From the NCBI RefSeq assembly GCF_002259405.1, contig NZ_NPFW01000004.1, positions 124,001 through 188,000 on the forward strand: 64,000 nucleotides of DNA, written 5' to 3'. The first letter of the stretch is position 1. Each line of letters begins with the position of its first letter. The notes below the pieces were generated by a model, which was given only the letters and a program-made list of their open reading frames with translations, was not told the DNA's origin and ran no database searches. Position numbers and translations under genes: made by a program. Below are positions 56,839 through 64,000 of the stretch, piece after piece. The DNA is from Rhodococcus sp. 14-2483-1-2. Its GTDB lineage: Bacteria; Actinomycetota; Actinomycetes; Mycobacteriales; Mycobacteriaceae.

Positions 56839-57510
56839 GTGATTGCAGACGACGTCTATCGCCGCGGCCGAGCCGGCCTGCCCTCGTGGATCACCGATTA
56901 CGACGGCCGCCGCACCGAACTTCCGATCGCGCGCTGGATGGGCGGGACCCATTCGACGATCGAAGACATCAGGGCGGACGAAGCCTCGATCGCTTTCTGC
57001 ACCGGCCCCACCCTCGATCTCGGCTGCGGACCAGGACGTTTGACCGAAGCGCTCACCCGAGCCGGCGTTCCCGCTCTGGGAGTCGATACGTCCTCGGTCG
57101 CTGTGGAGATCACGAATCAACGGGGCGGATTCGCCGTCGAACAGGACATCTTCTCGGCACTCCCCCGCGCCGGCCATTGGTCACACGTACTGCTCGCGGA
57201 CGGCAACATCGGCATCGGTGGTGATCCCGCAGCACTACTGGCGACGGTTCGTGCGCTGCTGCACCAGAGTGGGACGGCCATCGTCGAAGTCGAGTCCACG
57301 CCCGATGTCGACGATCGGAACCGAATGGTCCGATGGGAAACCGGTGACTCGGTGGGCGAGTGGTTCACTTGGGCCAGCGTCGGCGTCAGCTCGCTGCGCG
57401 CGCTGGCGGTGACCGCGGGCCTTCGAGCCCGTCGAACCATCGAATCGAACGGACGAGTGTTCGTGGAACTCGCTGTTCACAGCATCGACCGAGGAGCCGA
57501 GCACCCGTGA
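56839..57510 (+). CDS. Class I SAM-dependent methyltransferase
   Basis: A 223-residue methyltransferase. The SAM-binding motif I is LDLGCGPGRLTEALTRAGV near 60, motif II-like acidic GVDTSSVAVEI follows, and HVLLADGNIGIGGDP gives motif IV. The N-terminus YRRGRAGLPSWITDYDGR and the TFTWASVGV-like segment (EWFTWASVGV) distinguish it from ubiE-type enzymes. The substrate is unknown. It starts with GTG only 9 bases after the palindromic operator, and its stop overlaps the TetR gene start (GTGA), so the two are one operon. Confidence 0.85.
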   Translation: MIADDVYRRGRAGLPSWITDYDGRRTELPIARWMGGTHSTIEDIRADEASIAFCTGPTLDLGCGPGRLTEALTRAGVPALGVDTSSVAVEITNQRGGFAVEQDIFSALPRAGHWSHVLLADGNIGIGGDPAALLATVRALLHQSGTAIVEVESTPDVDDRNRMVRWETGDSVGEWFTWASVGVSSLRALAVTAGLRARRTIESNGRVFVELAVHSIDRGAEHP

Positions 57511-58109
57511 GCAAGGAGCTGCCGAGAACGGCCAAGGGCAGACGAACCAGAGCTGCGATCGTCGACGCCGCAGCGTCGATGATGTACGACCACGGTGTCG
57601 CGGGAACCACTCTCGACGACGTACTCGCTGCCTCCGAGACCGGAAAGTCGCAGCTCTACCACTACTTTTCCGACAAGTCGGACCTGGTCGAGGCCGTTAT
57701 CGCACGTCAGCTCGAGCGCGTCCTCGCCGCCCAGCCACGCCTGGCCCACATCGACAGCCTCGAGGACATCGACGCATGGGCCGCCGAGATCGTGCGAAAT
57801 CACGAACAACCAGGTGGCCCGTTCTCGTGCCCTCTCGGTTCTCTCGCTGCAGAACTGAAGAACGACGCGGCCTTCGTTCCCACCCTGAACGCCGCGTTCC
57901 GACGCTGGGAGCAACCTCTCGAGCAGGGACTTCGTCGCATGATCGACCGAGGCGAACTCGACGTCGCGACCGATCCCGCCGCCGCGGCCGCTACCTTGAT
58001 CGCCTCACTGCAAGGCGGAATGCTGATCGCTCGCATCGCGGGCGATGTGCAACCGCTGCGCGACACGCTGGACGCAGCAGTTGCCGCGTTGCGGCGGCGC
58101 GCGACCTGA
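57507..58109 (+). CDS. TetR-family regulator
   Basis: A 200-residue repressor. The N-terminal helix-turn-helix lies in RTRAAIVDAAASMMYDHG and TTLDDVLAASETGKSQLYHYF; the C-terminal ligand domain contains GGPFSCPLGSLAAEL, typical of the TetR_C subgroup that includes actinobacterial regulators of the LmrA/YxaF type. The GTG start overlaps the methyltransferase stop. Matching palindromes upstream of the methyltransferase operon and of the oxidoreductase are the probable sites. Confidence 0.92.
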   Translation: MSKELPRTAKGRRTRAAIVDAAASMMYDHGVAGTTLDDVLAASETGKSQLYHYFSDKSDLVEAVIARQLERVLAAQPRLAHIDSLEDIDAWAAEIVRNHEQPGGPFSCPLGSLAAELKNDAAFVPTLNAAFRRWEQPLEQGLRRMIDRGELDVATDPAAAAATLIASLQGGMLIARIAGDVQPLRDTLDAAVAALRRRAT

Positions 58110-58171
58110 CATCCGACGCCGAGACCAGCCCTGGCGAAAGGACCCCGAGTGCGCTAATCTCGACCTCACAG

Positions 58172-58191
58172 TTTGTACTACTGGGTACAAA
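58172..58191. promoter_or_regulatory. Palindromic operator TTTGTAC-N6-GTACAAA upstream of the oxidoreductase gene
   Basis: A perfect palindrome with 7-base arms and a 6-base centre, ending 19 bases before ATG 58211. Its core TGTAC-N6-GTACA is identical to the one at 56814-56829, so a single regulator, most likely the intervening TetR protein, should bind both. Confidence 0.78.
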
Positions 58192-58210
58192 ATTGGAGAC
58201 GGGAACCAGA

Positions 58211-59458
58211 ATGCAGCGACTTCCCACGTTCCGTAGCCCGATCCGCGGTGTCTGGTTCACGTCGGTCCTGGCGTCCGTCCTGCTCGTCGCCCTGCCGATC
58301 GTGACGATCACCGGATTCATCTCCTGGGCCGCATACGGCCCACAGTTCGGCCAGGCCATGCCAGGCGACGTCGGGTGGCTACGAATTCCGTCGTTCGACT
58401 GGCCGACCGAGCCCGCCTGGCTCTATCGGCTCACCCAGGGCCTGCATGTGGGACTCGGACTGGTCATGGTGCCGATCGTGCTGGCCAAGCTGTGGTCGGT
58501 GATCCCGAAACTGATCGAGATGCCCCCGGTTCGCAGTGTCGCGCACCTTCTCGAGCGAATCTCGTTGCTGGCGTTGGTCGGTGGCATCCTCTTCGAGATC
58601 ATCACCGGCGTCCTGAACATTCAGTACGACTACATCTTCGGTTTCAGTTTCTACACCGCGCACTACTGGGGCGCCTGGGTGTTCGTCGCCGGCTTTCTCG
58701 CCCACGTGGCGCTCAAGCTTCCGACCATGGTGACGGCGTTGAGAACCCGACCGTTCCTGGAGTTGATGCGCATTCGCGTCGCCGATACGGTGCCCGATGC
58801 CGACGACGAATCCGGTCTTGCTGCAACCGATCCCGCTCCGGCGACGATCAGCAGACGCGGAGCTCTCACCCTCGTGGGCGGCAGCGCACTGTTCGTCGCG
58901 GTCCTCAGCGTTGGGCAGACGACGGGCGGACCACTGCGCTCAGCGGCGATACTGCTGCCTCGCGGACGCTCGTACGGCGACGGCCCCAACGACTTCCAGA
59001 TCAACCGCACCGCGCAGTCCGCAGGCGTCACCGATGCGCAGACAGGCGATGCGTGGCGGCTGACCGTACTGGCCGGCGGTACCGAGGTAGTACTCACCCG
59101 AGCTCAACTCGAGCAGATGGACCTGCACACCGTCGAACTCCCGATCTCCTGCGTCGAGGGCTGGTCGACGGTTCAGACGTGGACCGGAGTTCCGCTCCGA
59201 GATCTGGCGGCACTCGTGGGTGTCGATGCCGTCGATACCGGTGAGGTGCGGTCGCTCGAACCCGTCGGGTCGTTCAACCGCGTCACCTTCGGAGGACACC
59301 AGATGATGCATCCGGATTCACTTCTCGCACTGAAAGTGAACGGGGCCGACCTGTCACTCGATCACGGCTACCCCGCTCGAATCATGATGCCGGCGATACC
59401 CGGAGTGCACGCCACCAAGTGGATCGAGTCCGTCGAATTCTTCGAGGAGCGAGCATGA
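58211..59458 (+). CDS. Cytochrome b-molybdopterin oxidoreductase fusion
   Basis: A 415-residue membrane redox protein. Residues 15-180 form a four-span cytochrome-b561-like domain; His79, His151 and His165 are candidate heme ligands. A further span follows SRRGALTLVGGSALFVAVL (215-235). Residues about 245-415 are an oxidoreductase molybdopterin (sulfite-oxidase/YedY) domain with the Mo-ligand Cys314 in PISCVEGWS and the final HATKWIESVEFF. It transfers electrons between the quinone pool and an outer substrate. This resembles actinobacterial Rv0218. ATG 58211 follows the operator at 58172. The stop overlaps the next gene (ATGA). Confidence 0.85.
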   Translation: MQRLPTFRSPIRGVWFTSVLASVLLVALPIVTITGFISWAAYGPQFGQAMPGDVGWLRIPSFDWPTEPAWLYRLTQGLHVGLGLVMVPIVLAKLWSVIPKLIEMPPVRSVAHLLERISLLALVGGILFEIITGVLNIQYDYIFGFSFYTAHYWGAWVFVAGFLAHVALKLPTMVTALRTRPFLELMRIRVADTVPDADDESGLAATDPAPATISRRGALTLVGGSALFVAVLSVGQTTGGPLRSAAILLPRGRSYGDGPNDFQINRTAQSAGVTDAQTGDAWRLTVLAGGTEVVLTRAQLEQMDLHTVELPISCVEGWSTVQTWTGVPLRDLAALVGVDAVDTGEVRSLEPVGSFNRVTFGGHQMMHPDSLLALKVNGADLSLDHGYPARIMMPAIPGVHATKWIESVEFFEERA

Positions 59459-59907
59459 CAACGTTTCGAGCCAGGTACGGCGCAGGACCGATGCATCTCG
59501 CGGTCACGGCCTGCTGCCTCGCCCTGGCCGGCGCGGTCGTCCTGACGATCGGCTTCCCCGCCCTGTGGAACACCGATACGTGGTGGCAGTCCATCGGTCT
59601 CTGGTTCGTCGGGGCAGCGGTGGTGCACGATGCGATCCTCTTTCCGCTGTACGCCGCGCTGGACCGGACGCTGGTCAGTCGTCTGGGCAGGTTCGTCAAC
59701 GCGGTGCGCATCCCCGCGCTCGGGGCGGGTTTGAGCCTGCTGCTCTTCGCACCGGGGATCTTCGCCCACGGGAGTGAGACCTACGAGGCCGCCACGGGTC
59801 AGACACAGGAGCCGTACGCGATGCGATGGCTGCTGTTGGTAGCGGGGATGTTCGCGGCCAGCGCAGCGTTCTACGGCGGCCGCGAAATGCTCAGACAGAG
59901 GCGTTGA
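59455..59907 (+). CDS. Four-span membrane protein paired with the oxidoreductase
   Basis: A 150-residue membrane protein. Spans lie near 13-33, 44-62, 78-98 and 118-138, and the C-terminus is basic (GGREMLRQRR). A conserved VVHDAILFPLYAALD segment joins spans 2 and 3. In mycobacteria a similar small membrane protein follows the Rv0218-type oxidoreductase. It overlaps the oxidoreductase stop by four bases and is cotranscribed with it. It may be an anchor or an electron-transfer partner. Its final codons lie inside direct-repeat copy B. Confidence 0.8.
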   Translation: MTTFRARYGAGPMHLAVTACCLALAGAVVLTIGFPALWNTDTWWQSIGLWFVGAAVVHDAILFPLYAALDRTLVSRLGRFVNAVRIPALGAGLSLLLFAPGIFAHGSETYEAATGQTQEPYAMRWLLLVAGMFAASAAFYGGREMLRQRR

Positions 59908-59928
59908 CGCAATCTTGACGTGCACCGG
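59895..59928. repeat. 34-base direct repeat, copy B
   Basis: Same sequence as copy A (56742-56774) except one C/T change and one extra T. It covers the last codons and stop of the small membrane protein gene and runs into the gap before the CoA-ligase gene. The core TTGACGCAATCTTGACG holds two TTGACG boxes 11 bases apart. Confidence 0.85.
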
Positions 59929-60032
59929 GCACGGTTGCACGCAACGACCGCCGGTCGACGGGATCCCGCCGGTCGTCGCCGGTAGTGCGCAACCCGGCCC
60001 GCACCACGCAGCCCCGAACTACGCTCCACAAC

Positions 60033-61889
60033 ATGAGTGGCGAGTATCGGCAGGCGTTCGACGACAGCATCGACAACCGCGAGCAATTCTGGCTCGACGC
60101 CGCGGCGGGAGTCGACTGGGACACCCCTCCCACCACTGCGTTCGACGGCTCGCACTGGTTTCCCGGAGCCCGCCTGAACACCTGCTTCAACGCGCTCGAT
60201 CGGCACGTCGACGCGGGGCACGGCGACCGGACCGCGTTGATCTACGACTCGGCGATGCTCGGACTCACCCGCAGCTACACCTACGCCGAACTACTCGATC
60301 AGGTTGCCCGTTTCGCGGGAGTGCTCAGCAGCAACGGCGTCTCCCGAGGCGACCGCGTGGTGATCTATCTGCCGATGATTCCCGAGGCAGTTGTCGCCAT
60401 GCTCGCGTGCGCCAGGCTCGGCGCAGTGCACTCGGTGGTGTTCGGCGGCTTCGCAGCCAACGAGCTGGCAGCGAGAATCGACGACGCAGAGCCGGTCCTG
60501 CTGATCACCGCCAACGGCGGGTTCGAGCCGGGCCGCGTCATCGAATACCTCCCGCTGGTGCAACGCGCCCTGACTCTCACGACCGCGGCCGTCCCCGCGG
60601 TGATCGTCAAGGCCCGCGACGGTATCCCCGGCGGCCACGATTGGCTGGACTGGGACACCCTCATCGCCGACGCCACCGCCGCCCAACCGGTTTCGGTGCA
60701 GGCGACGGATCCGCTGTACATCCTCTACACCTCGGGCACGACCGGAAAGCCCAAGGGTGTGGTGCGCGACAACGGCGGTCATGCCGTCGCGTTGACGTGG
60801 TCGATGCGCAACATCTACGACGTGGGTGCCGGTCAGGTGATGTGGACGGCGTCCGACGTCGGCTGGGTCGTCGGGCACTCGTACATCGTCTATGGACCGC
60901 TGTTCGCCGGTGCCACAACGGTTCTCTACGAGGGCAAGCCCGTCGGCACTCCCGATGCGGGCGCGTTCTGGCGGGTGATCCAGGATCACGGCGTCCGTGC
61001 GTTGTTCACCGCGCCGACGGCACTACGAGCCATTCGCAAGGTGGACCCGCACGCCGCCGAGCTCGAGAAGTACGACATCTCGTCGCTCGAGGCGCTGTTC
61101 GTCGCCGGTGAACGCCTCGATCCCGATACGTACGAGTGGATTTCGCGAACCCTGGACCGCCCCGTGGTCGACCACTGGTGGCAGACCGAAACCGGCTGGG
61201 CGATCTGCGCCAATCTTCGCGGACTCGAACCACTTCCGATCAAGTCGGGCTCACCGACGGTGCCGGTGCCGGGATTCCAGGTCGGTATCCTCGACGCGAC
61301 CGGAGCACCGGTGGACGCAGGCACCGAGGGCAACATCGTCGTGAAGCTGCCGTTGCCACCGGGCGCTCTGGTGGGGCTGTGGAACGACGAATCACGTTTT
61401 CAGCGTTCGTATCTGGACACGTTCCCGGGGTACTACCTCACCGGCGATTCCGGGTACATCGACGCCGACGGGTACGTCTACGTGCTCGGCCGCAGCGACG
61501 ACGTCATCAACGTGGCCGGACACCGCCTGTCCACCGGATCGATGGAGGCGGTACTGGCCGGTCACCCGGCGGTTGCCGAGTGCGCCGTCATCGGTATCCA
61601 CGACGACCTCAAGGGCCAGCGCCCCAGCGGCTACGTGGTGCTCAAGGCCGGGGAGACCATCACCGAGGATCAACTGCGTACCGAACTGGTGGCCATGGTG
61701 CGCGATCAGATCGGCGCACTCGCGACCTTCCGCGACGTGACGATCGTCGGCGCACTGCCGAAGACCCGCTCCGGCAAGATCCTGCGGAAGACGATGCGGC
61801 AGATCGTCGCCGGTGAGGAGTACGGCGTGCCGTCGACCATCGAGGATCCGGCAGTACTCGATGCGTTGGAGAAGTTGCTCGGCAGATAG
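60033..61889 (+). CDS. Acyl-CoA synthetase, propionyl/acetyl-CoA type (PrpE-like)
   Basis: A 618-residue adenylate-forming ligase in the acetyl-/propionyl-CoA synthetase branch. Motifs: YILYTSGTTGKPKGVVRDNGG near 240, the WWQTETGW adenylate site near 388, YYLTGDSGY near 470, and the C-terminal lysine in KTRSGKILRK. The N-terminal block YRQAFDDSIDNREQFWLDAA is the ACAS_N domain. The GGHAVALTWSM and DVGWVVGHSYIVYGPL sections are closer to PrpE than Acs. It makes propionyl-CoA or acetyl-CoA and fits the organic-acid transport theme of this window. ATG 60033 is the natural start. Confidence 0.9.
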   Translation: MSGEYRQAFDDSIDNREQFWLDAAAGVDWDTPPTTAFDGSHWFPGARLNTCFNALDRHVDAGHGDRTALIYDSAMLGLTRSYTYAELLDQVARFAGVLSSNGVSRGDRVVIYLPMIPEAVVAMLACARLGAVHSVVFGGFAANELAARIDDAEPVLLITANGGFEPGRVIEYLPLVQRALTLTTAAVPAVIVKARDGIPGGHDWLDWDTLIADATAAQPVSVQATDPLYILYTSGTTGKPKGVVRDNGGHAVALTWSMRNIYDVGAGQVMWTASDVGWVVGHSYIVYGPLFAGATTVLYEGKPVGTPDAGAFWRVIQDHGVRALFTAPTALRAIRKVDPHAAELEKYDISSLEALFVAGERLDPDTYEWISRTLDRPVVDHWWQTETGWAICANLRGLEPLPIKSGSPTVPVPGFQVGILDATGAPVDAGTEGNIVVKLPLPPGALVGLWNDESRFQRSYLDTFPGYYLTGDSGYIDADGYVYVLGRSDDVINVAGHRLSTGSMEAVLAGHPAVAECAVIGIHDDLKGQRPSGYVVLKAGETITEDQLRTELVAMVRDQIGALATFRDVTIVGALPKTRSGKILRKTMRQIVAGEEYGVPSTIEDPAVLDALEKLLGR

Positions 61890-61962
61890 GCGGCGGGAAT
61901 ACGAGCAACCATGGCCGAAACCCGCGCGCCACAGGGATGTCCCGCGCGATAGCGTCGTGCTC

Positions 61963-62865
61963 ATGACAGATCTCGACACCCGCCCTGCCGTCGACTGGCT
62001 CGCCCTCGGTGCGGTCACCATCACGGTGGTCTCGTGGGCCTCGGCATTCGTGGCGATTCGCGGCGTCGGCGAATCCTTCGGGGCAGGCCCGCTCGCATTG
62101 GGGCGATTGCTCATCGGATCGTTCGCGCTCGGCGCGATAGTTCTGGTCAGAAAACAGTGGGTCAAGCCCAACCGCACGCAGTGGCTGCAGATCGTCAGTA
62201 TCGGTGTCTTCTGGTTCGGCATCTACAACGTCGCCCTCAATGCCGCCGAGCAACGCGTCGACGCCGGAACGACGTCGATGATCATTCAGATCGGTCCGAT
62301 TCTGGTTGCCCTGTTCGCAGGTCTGCTTCTGGGCGAGGGCTTTCCGAGGTGGCTGGTGATCGGTGCGGGCATCGCGTTCGCAGGCGCAGTCATGGTCGGT
62401 GTCGTCACGGCGGTGACCACCACGTCCACCACCAAGACGGACGCCGACTTCCTCGGCATCGCGCTGTGTCTGGTGTCCGCGGTGACCTATGCCATCGGAG
62501 TGCTCAGCCAGAAGCCGGTGCTGCGCACCGTCCCCGGACTTCAGGTCACGTGGATGGCATGCACCATCGGTATGGTCTGCACGCTGCCGTTCGCACCGGC
62601 TCTGCTCGACGACCTCGGGTCCGCGTCGGCCGGTGCCACCGGCGGCTTGATCTACCTCGGACTCGTCCCGACTGCACTCGCGTTCAGCACCTGGGCCTAC
62701 GCGTTGACGCGAATGAACGCAGGCAAGCTCGGTATCACCACGTACGCGGTCCCGCCGATCACGATCGTTCTGGCCTGGCTGCTGCTGGGCGAGGTTCCGC
62801 ATGTCCTCGCCGTGGTCGGCGGAGTGATCTGCCTGGTGGGAGTCGGGTTGTCCCGCAGAAGATAG
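61963..62865 (+). CDS. EamA/DMT-family transporter
   Basis: A 300-residue membrane protein with about ten spans in two EamA repeats (first about 15-150, second about 165-295). Characteristic sequences are SWASAFVAIRGVGESFGAGPLALGRLLIGSF and the final LLLGEVPHVLAVVGGVICLVGV. Members export amino acids or metabolites such as threonine or drugs. ATG 61963 begins MTDLDTRPAVDWLALG. It stands 73 bases after the ligase and converges on the photolyase, ending 19 bases from its stop. Confidence 0.9.
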   Translation: MTDLDTRPAVDWLALGAVTITVVSWASAFVAIRGVGESFGAGPLALGRLLIGSFALGAIVLVRKQWVKPNRTQWLQIVSIGVFWFGIYNVALNAAEQRVDAGTTSMIIQIGPILVALFAGLLLGEGFPRWLVIGAGIAFAGAVMVGVVTAVTTTSTTKTDADFLGIALCLVSAVTYAIGVLSQKPVLRTVPGLQVTWMACTIGMVCTLPFAPALLDDLGSASAGATGGLIYLGLVPTALAFSTWAYALTRMNAGKLGITTYAVPPITIVLAWLLLGEVPHVLAVVGGVICLVGVGLSRRR

Positions 62866-62884
62866 GGGTCACGGCGGTGAGGTG

Positions 62885-64000
62885 TTACAGCGCCTTGAAG
62901 CGTGCGATCGCCACTTCCCGCTCGTGCTTGTGGTCGACAATCGGATCCACGTATTCCTTGGGTCGGCCGAACTTCAACGTGTGCACGGCTTTTCCTTCTT
63001 CACCGCGCAACTCCGGCACCCAGCGTCGTACGTATTCGCCGGTGGGATCGAACTTCTCGCCCTGGGTGATGGGATTGAACACTCGGAAGTACGGCGAGGC
63101 GTCGGTACCGGTTCCTGCCGTCCACTGCCAGCCGTGCTGATTGCTGGCCAGATCTCCGTCGACGAGATGCTGCATGAAGTACCGGGCTCCCCGCCACCAC
63201 GGCAGGTGCAGATCCTTGACCAGGAACGACGCGACGATCATGCGAACTCGATTGTGCATCCACTTCTCCGAGTTCAACTGCCGCATACCGGCATCGACGA
63301 TCGGGAAGCCGGTCTCGCCCTTGCACCAGGCCTCGAACAGCTCGTCGGCGTGCTTGCCCGAGTCCAGTTCGATCGCATCGAACTTCTTGACGTAGTTCTC
63401 ACGCGCACTGTCGGGACGCTGAAAGAGGATGTCGCCGTAGAAGTCTCGCCAGCAGATCTGTCGACGATACGACGCCGCGCCCTCGTTGCGGAGCTTGCCC
63501 AGGTCGGCGAGCATCGTTCGCGGGTGAATGGTTCCGTACTTCAAGTGCACCGACATCCGACTCGTCGAGTCGAGATCGGGACGGTTGCGCTCGTCGTCGT
63601 ACGCCGAGACCTCGTGGAGAAATTCCTTCCACTGCTTCGAAGCCGCTGCCTCACCGGCTGCCGCATCGGAGGCCTCCTTCTCGGAGGGAATCTTCACGCG
63701 TCGAACACCTTTGACCTCGTCCGGGTCGATCCACTCGGCGGAGTCGGCCGAGGTGTCCGCCGGACCGCGCCAACCGTGGTCCATCCACTGCCGTGAGTAC
63801 GGCGTGAACACCTTGTACGGCTCCCCGTCGTTCTTGAGGATCCGCCCGGGGGCAACTGCATACGGAGACCCGGTCTCGACCAGGGTCACCTTCTCGCCGA
63901 CCCGTGCGTCGCGCTCGCGCCCATAGGGGCCGTAATCGGCACTGATGTGCACGTCCTCGCTGCCGATCGCCTTCGCCACCTTCGGGACCACCGTCTCGGG
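62885..64000 (-). CDS. phr: Deoxyribodipyrimidine photolyase, C-terminal part (cut by window edge)
   Basis: The last 372 codons of a photolyase of the class I cryptochrome/photolyase family, with the 5' end outside the window. The C-terminal FAD domain is complete: LKYGTIHPRTMLADL, WRDFYGDIL, GETGFPIVDAGMRQLNSEKWMHNRVRMIVASFLVKDL, then LASNQHGWQWTAGTGTDASPYFRVFNPITQGEKFDP. The upstream part has the antenna-binding region (ISADYGPYGRERD). It repairs cyclobutane pyrimidine dimers with light. No truncation is seen within the visible part. Confidence 0.92.
   Translation of the reverse strand, partial: PETVVPKVAKAIGSEDVHISADYGPYGRERDARVGEKVTLVETGSPYAVAPGRILKNDGEPYKVFTPYSRQWMDHGWRGPADTSADSAEWIDPDEVKGVRRVKIPSEKEASDAAAGEAAASKQWKEFLHEVSAYDDERNRPDLDSTSRMSVHLKYGTIHPRTMLADLGKLRNEGAASYRRQICWRDFYGDILFQRPDSARENYVKKFDAIELDSGKHADELFEAWCKGETGFPIVDAGMRQLNSEKWMHNRVRMIVASFLVKDLHLPWWRGARYFMQHLVDGDLASNQHGWQWTAGTGTDASPYFRVFNPITQGEKFDPTGEYVRRWVPELRGEEGKAVHTLKFGRPKEYVDPIVDHKHEREVAIARFKAL

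Overview
The window is high-GC actinobacterial chromosome, most likely Rhodococcus or a close relative. Many proteins have a clear mycobacterial counterpart (ThyA/DfrA, CtpE, EchA6, AccD3, the Rv0909/Rv0910 antitoxin and toxin families, the ECF transporter Rv2325c/Rv2326c), and GTG/TTG starts and GTGA/ATGA gene overlaps are frequent. About 57 protein genes and one tRNA are supported. There is no rRNA, CRISPR array, insertion sequence, prophage or plasmid backbone. The outermost genes are cut by the window: a GntP-type permease on the left and a photolyase on the right.

Layout. 0-6 kb holds housekeeping and repair genes: a MOSC protein, a type-B carboxylesterase, an Fpg/Nei glycosylase, thyA-dfrA, a cupin and a tandem universal stress protein. 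6-12.6 kb has an acyl-ACP desaturase homologue that has lost several iron ligands, a PucR-type regulator, a MacB/FtsX-type ABC exporter and an isochorismatase-family protein. 12.7-18.7 kb has tRNA-Arg(CCT), a DUF222/HNH nuclease, a DEAD-box helicase and a fused ECF vitamin-type importer. 18.7-22.1 kb has two tandem substrate-binding/VWA membrane-anchored proteins. 22.1-32.5 kb is a monocarboxylate-transport region: two SSS symporters with DUF485 partners, then a NhaP-lipase-LytS/LytTR-DUF485-like operon. 32.5-36.3 kb is MBL hydrolase-ctpE-MT0933 antitoxin in the mycobacterial order, while the Rv0910-type toxin partner sits 10 kb away at 22.1 kb. 36.4-48.6 kb has htpG, two crotonases, an NCS1 permease, a SigD-like sigma factor, a small secreted protein, Amt, a flavoprotein, a HemD-like protein and an aldo-keto reductase. 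48.7-56.2 kb has an ABC-F protein, a MarR/hydrolase divergent pair, an XRE-controlled ABC-2 exporter operon and accD3.

The most notable region is 56.3-59.9 kb. A four-gene module (SAM methyltransferase, TetR regulator, one-chain cytochrome b/molybdopterin oxidoreductase, small membrane protein) lies between two nearly identical 33-34 bp direct repeats. Both of its transcription units start beside the same operator, TGTAC-N6-GTACA. Next to it is what looks like a diaminopimelate-decarboxylase-family gene with its PLP barrel deleted. The right end carries a propionyl/acetyl-CoA ligase, a DMT exporter and the photolyase.

All family assignments were made by reading the sequence; no database search was run.
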